This document shows, piece after piece, positions 50,458 to 53,025 of a stretch of 53,025 nucleotides of DNA (position 1 is its first letter; each line of letters opens with the position of its first letter). The translations under genes were made by a program, and so were the position numbers. Origin of the DNA: Acidobacteriota bacterium (GTDB lineage Bacteria; Acidobacteriota; Terriglobia; Bryobacterales; Bryobacteraceae); assembly GCA_025354885.1 (NCBI GenBank), contig JANXLY010000427.1, positions 1 through 53,025 of the forward strand, given 5' to 3'. Under the pieces are notes generated by a model, which was given only the letters and a program-made list of their open reading frames with translations, ran no database searches and was not told where the DNA came from.

Positions 50458-52712
50458 GACTTCGGTGCCTCCGGACGCCGCTTCTGGAAGGGCGCACTTT
50501 TCACTATCTCCACTATAAATGCCTGCATGCGAAATTGCTGGGCTGCTGCGGTCTTCACGATTGCGGCCATGCTGCGTCGATCGGAGCGTTCGACTCCACG
50601 ACCCAAAGCGAAGGTCATCAATTTCTCGGCGAAGCAATCGGCAAAAGGTTTTGGATTTGCGGCGAGAAGCTTCTTCAATTGCTCCGGCCCGCTGAAGGAT
50701 TCGCCACTAGGGAAAGTGCCTGATGCATCGAGGTCGAAATTGCCGTCCTTCGTGCGCCAGGCACCGATTGCATCGTAATTTTCAAGCCCAAAGCCCAGCA
50801 CATCCATGCGCGCGTGGCAGGAGGCACAGGTTGCATTGCTGCGATGCAATTTCAATTGTTCGCGCATGCTCATCCGGGTGCCAATGGTCTTTTCGTCGAG
50901 CAACTGCACGTCGGGTGGTGGAGGCGGCGGCGGGGCATTCAAGACATTTTCGAGAACCCATTTGCCGCGAAGGACCGGCGAAGTTCGTGTTGCATAACTC
51001 GAGACGGTGAGTACGCTGGCCATCGAGAGAATGCCGCCGCGACGTGCGTCGGGCAGCACTACTTTGCGAAACTCGTTGCCGCTCACACCATCAATGCCGT
51101 AGTGCCTTGCGAGAGTCTCGTTCAGGTAAGTGTACTTGGCGTCGATCATGTCGAGGATGCTGCCATTGCCCCGAGCCAGGTCGAGAAAGAATCGCCGCGT
51201 TTCTTCCTGCATTGCGTTCTTCAGTTGCGGGTTCCAGGAGGGGAAACGGTCTGGATCGGGCTTCACCAGATCCAGGTTGCGAAACTCCAGCCACTGCGCG
51301 GCAAAGCCATCGGAGAGAGCATCGGCTTTGGGATCGGCAATCATACGGCGCACTTGAGCTTCAAGAGCACCGGGCCTGCGCAAGAGATTTTTCTCGGCCA
51401 GATTGAGGAGCGTTTCGTCAGGCATGCTACTCCAGAGAAAGTAGCTGAGGCGACTGGCGAGGTCGAGATCTGTGAGGAGTTCCAGCCCATCGGCATCCAG
51501 TTTGCCGCTACTTTTCTCAATACGAAACAGAAAGTGCGGGCTCACGAGCACCGCTTGCATAGCGGCCTGAATGCTCTGCTCAAAGCTGTCCCCTGCTTTG
51601 CGCGCAACATCAACGATCTTCATCAGCGCATCGAGTTCTGTTGCGGCGAGCGGGCGCCGCCAAGCTCTCCTTGCCAGCTTGGCGAGCAGCAGCCGCGCAC
51701 AACCAGGGTCTGATTCACGACAGACGAGCAGACGCTTTTGACTTTCCGGGATCGTGCGCACCGGCTCGTAGGGGCCTCGTACTTCAATGCGGTCCATGAG
51801 CATCTGAAACTGATTGATCGTTTTGTCGTTCACCTCGTCGGCAGCATTGGGAATCAGCGCGGCGTCAAACTCGACGCGTACGTTGTGAATGCCAGGTATT
51901 GCGACAAACAGCTTCCGGGTCGCATTGCGTGGACGATCCGTGCCCATGATGGTCTCGATCTCTACCGGCGATGTGGCGTCGAGAAGAAAACGGAGACTGG
52001 TCTTCCACTCTGGCCCGCCGGCTTTGGCTCCGGTAACAAAGCCCTGAACTTCATAATTGCCAGCCGACGGGAAGTTGTGCGTGATTTCGAGGAAGTTTGC
52101 GTGGCGGCCCTTCATCCGGCCAGCCCCGAAGGACACCTTGGCTGGCTTAGGCAGCGGCTCAGTGTTGATAGCCTTGCGAGCGATCTGCTCGGCTGCATTG
52201 AGGTACTTCTCCATCAAGACAGGTGAGAGGCTCAGCACATCGCCGATATTGTCGAAACCGTAGCCCGAGTCGTCAGCTGGAAAATCATCAGCAGGCTTGA
52301 ATTCGATCGCGAGCAGATCTCGAATCGTGTTGTTGTATTCCATGCGGTTGAGGCGACGCGCAGTTACGCGACCAGGGTCCGGCTTGCTGTTACGATCCAG
52401 CGCCTCGAAGTGCTTTTCGAGCCACTGCACGACTTGTTTCGATTGAATCGCTGGTGGTTTCGGCAGCGGAGCGGGAGGCATCTCGCCCGTCTCGATTTTA
52501 TGGAGGACGGTTTCGAGAACGCTGCGTTGTGCAACGAGGTCAGCCGCAGTCTTGAACTGCAGCAGATTGACGCCACCCTCCTGCCTGCGTGTGTTGTGAC
52601 ACATCGCACAGTTTTTTTTCAGATAAGGCGCAACGGAGGCTTCAAAAGACGGCGAAGCGGCGAGAAGCGACTCGATTGCCACACAAGCGAAGAAGAGCAG
52701 AAAAAGGCGCAT
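50454..52712 (-). CDS. DUF1592/DUF1588/DUF1585-type cytochrome-like secreted protein
   Basis: 752 residues. Signal peptide (1-18), then a planctomycete-cytochrome-like heme site C-A-M-C-H (about residue 35) with E-T-G-E-M-P-P as likely axial-methionine region. DUF1587 follows: R-L-N-R-M-E-Y-N-N-T-I-R-D-L-L, D-D-S-G-Y-G-F-D-N-I-G. Then a carbohydrate-binding-like beta segment (about 190-300), DUF1595/DUF1592 (R-L-S-Y-F-L-W-S-S-M-P-D), DUF1588 with a second heme-type C-A-S-C-H, and DUF1585 at the end. It starts a two-gene operon with DUF1552. AGGGG lies before the ATG. Such pairs are abundant in Planctomycetes and Solibacter; the electron donor and substrate are unknown. Confidence 0.9.
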   Translation of the reverse strand: MRLFLLFFACVAIESLLAASPSFEASVAPYLKKNCAMCHNTRRQEGGVNLLQFKTAADLVAQRSVLETVLHKIETGEMPPAPLPKPPAIQSKQVVQWLEKHFEALDRNSKPDPGRVTARRLNRMEYNNTIRDLLAIEFKPADDFPADDSGYGFDNIGDVLSLSPVLMEKYLNAAEQIARKAINTEPLPKPAKVSFGAGRMKGRHANFLEITHNFPSAGNYEVQGFVTGAKAGGPEWKTSLRFLLDATSPVEIETIMGTDRPRNATRKLFVAIPGIHNVRVEFDAALIPNAADEVNDKTINQFQMLMDRIEVRGPYEPVRTIPESQKRLLVCRESDPGCARLLLAKLARRAWRRPLAATELDALMKIVDVARKAGDSFEQSIQAAMQAVLVSPHFLFRIEKSSGKLDADGLELLTDLDLASRLSYFLWSSMPDETLLNLAEKNLLRRPGALEAQVRRMIADPKADALSDGFAAQWLEFRNLDLVKPDPDRFPSWNPQLKNAMQEETRRFFLDLARGNGSILDMIDAKYTYLNETLARHYGIDGVSGNEFRKVVLPDARRGGILSMASVLTVSSYATRTSPVLRGKWVLENVLNAPPPPPPPDVQLLDEKTIGTRMSMREQLKLHRSNATCASCHARMDVLGFGLENYDAIGAWRTKDGNFDLDASGTFPSGESFSGPEQLKKLLAANPKPFADCFAEKLMTFALGRGVERSDRRSMAAIVKTAAAQQFRMQAFIVEIVKSAPFQKRRPEAPKS

Positions 52713-52762
52713 CGGGATGCCCCTAGTTTATGGCAATGCAGCTAAGTAGGGCACTGATATAC

Positions 52763-52792
52763 TTGACACACGCAAGCCGTCAGCGGTAGACT
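52763..52792 (+). promoter_or_regulatory. Promoter TTGACA-N18-TAGACT, six bases before the ATG at 52799
   Basis: Consensus -35 TTGACA (52763-52768), 18 bases, TAGACT (52787-52792), six bases, ATG. No ribosome site, so a leaderless transcript is likely. Confidence 0.65.
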
Positions 52793-52798
52793 CTACCC

Positions 52799-52972
52799 AT
52801 GCCGAAAGACGATCCCAAACCGCCAGAAGACGATTCCAGCGAACTGGTGAAATTCAAGCGGCTGGCAATGCGGGTTGTAGCCGTCCAGAAGGATGCCGTC
52901 TATGACCTTTATCCGAAGACGGTCAAGCCGAAGACCAAGGCCGCAAAGAAGGCAACGAAGAGGAAGTCCTAA
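52799..52972 (+). CDS. Small lysine-rich protein (57 aa)
   Basis: A 57-codon frame below usual length cut-offs. It starts acidic (P-K-D-D-P-K-P-P-E-D-D), has a short predicted helix (L-V-K-F-K-R-L-A-M-R-V-V-A-V) and ends in a basic K/A/T tail (T-K-A-A-K-K-A-T-K-R-K-S), as in small nucleic-acid-associated proteins. A strong promoter sits exactly where a leaderless start needs it. I do not recognise the family. Function unknown; DNA or RNA binding is a guess from the tail. The TAA stop overlaps the stop of a convergent frame. Confidence 0.6.
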   Translation: MPKDDPKPPEDDSSELVKFKRLAMRVVAVQKDAVYDLYPKTVKPKTKAAKKATKRKS

Positions 52973-53025
52973 CCGCTTGCTGGTGGCTTCTTCTTACGAA
53001 CCATTGCCTTGGTGATCCGCTGGAG
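52969..53025 (-). CDS. C-terminal end of a gene entering from the right edge (partial)
   Basis: Eighteen codons and TAG are open to the window edge on the minus strand (ending V-R-K-K-K-P-P-A-S-G). The stop shares two bases with the convergent small gene's stop, as in two other convergent pairs of this window. Too short to identify. Confidence 0.3.
   Translation of the reverse strand, partial: LQRITKAMVRKKKPPASG

Overview
The window looks like a chromosomal segment of an acidobacterium of the Bryobacter/Solibacter kind. Three things point that way. Two proteins (NHL-repeat and Kelch-repeat) end in the roughly 215-residue C-terminal domain known from Solibacter (TIGR03437 type). There are two operons of the planctomycete/Solibacter cytochrome-like families (DUF1549/DUF1553 with DUF1501, and DUF1592-type with DUF1552). 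There is also a PEP-CTERM protein and many Tat or lipoprotein signals. I saw no rRNA, tRNA or CRISPR array. This taxonomic placement is inference from gene content only.

Layout. 1-2.8 kb: the tail of an IS630-type transposase, an AT-rich gap, and a two-gene phage-tail-like module whose second protein carries ten 27-residue repeats. 2.9-9.7 kb: a Tat-exported sugar-phosphate isomerase-like protein, an NHL-repeat protein split by an apparent frameshift, and an arylsulfotransferase-sulfatase operon. 10.1-11.7 kb: a lower-GC two-gene unit, an SMC-like AAA ATPase plus a small protein with a PD-(D/E)XK-like residue pattern. This is the best candidate for an undescribed (probably defence-type) system. 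11.8-15.2 kb: a housekeeping run on the minus strand (mutM, tsaC/Sua5, aldo-keto reductase, DedA-rhodanese fusion). 15.3-18.6 kb: an ECF sigma/membrane protein pair, a PEP-CTERM protein and a SAM hydroxide adenosyltransferase. 18.6-24.1 kb: metF, a cysteine desulfurase, mnmA, an LpxL-like acyltransferase and a sensorless hybrid histidine kinase followed by a 13-bp tandem repeat. 24.2-30.8 kb: a cytochrome-like operon, then a second ECF sigma gene with a zinc-ribbon partner. 30.8-40.7 kb: an outer-membrane barrel, a beta-helix protein, an MdtABC-like tripartite pump (adaptor plus two RND permeases) and an SH3-domain protein. 40.7-46.3 kb: a Kelch protein, then the cysD-cysN-cysH-tauE sulfate assimilation operon. 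46.4-49 kb: a fasciclin protein, a MarR regulator with a SnoaL-like and a YceI protein, and a CusF-like copper protein. 49.1-53 kb: the second cytochrome-like operon, a small lysine-rich protein, and the end of a convergent gene.

Sulfur runs through the window: sulfate ester release (sulfatase) and transfer (ASST), assimilation by an APS-type route (CysD, CysN, a four-cysteine CysH), a TauE/SafE exporter, sulfur relay to tRNA (cysteine desulfurase to MnmA), a rhodanese and SAM turnover.

Regulatory reading: several genes without a Shine-Dalgarno sequence have TANNNT followed by exactly six bases and the start codon, which fits leaderless transcripts. Two matching TTGAC-centred palindromes mark a probable MarR regulon.
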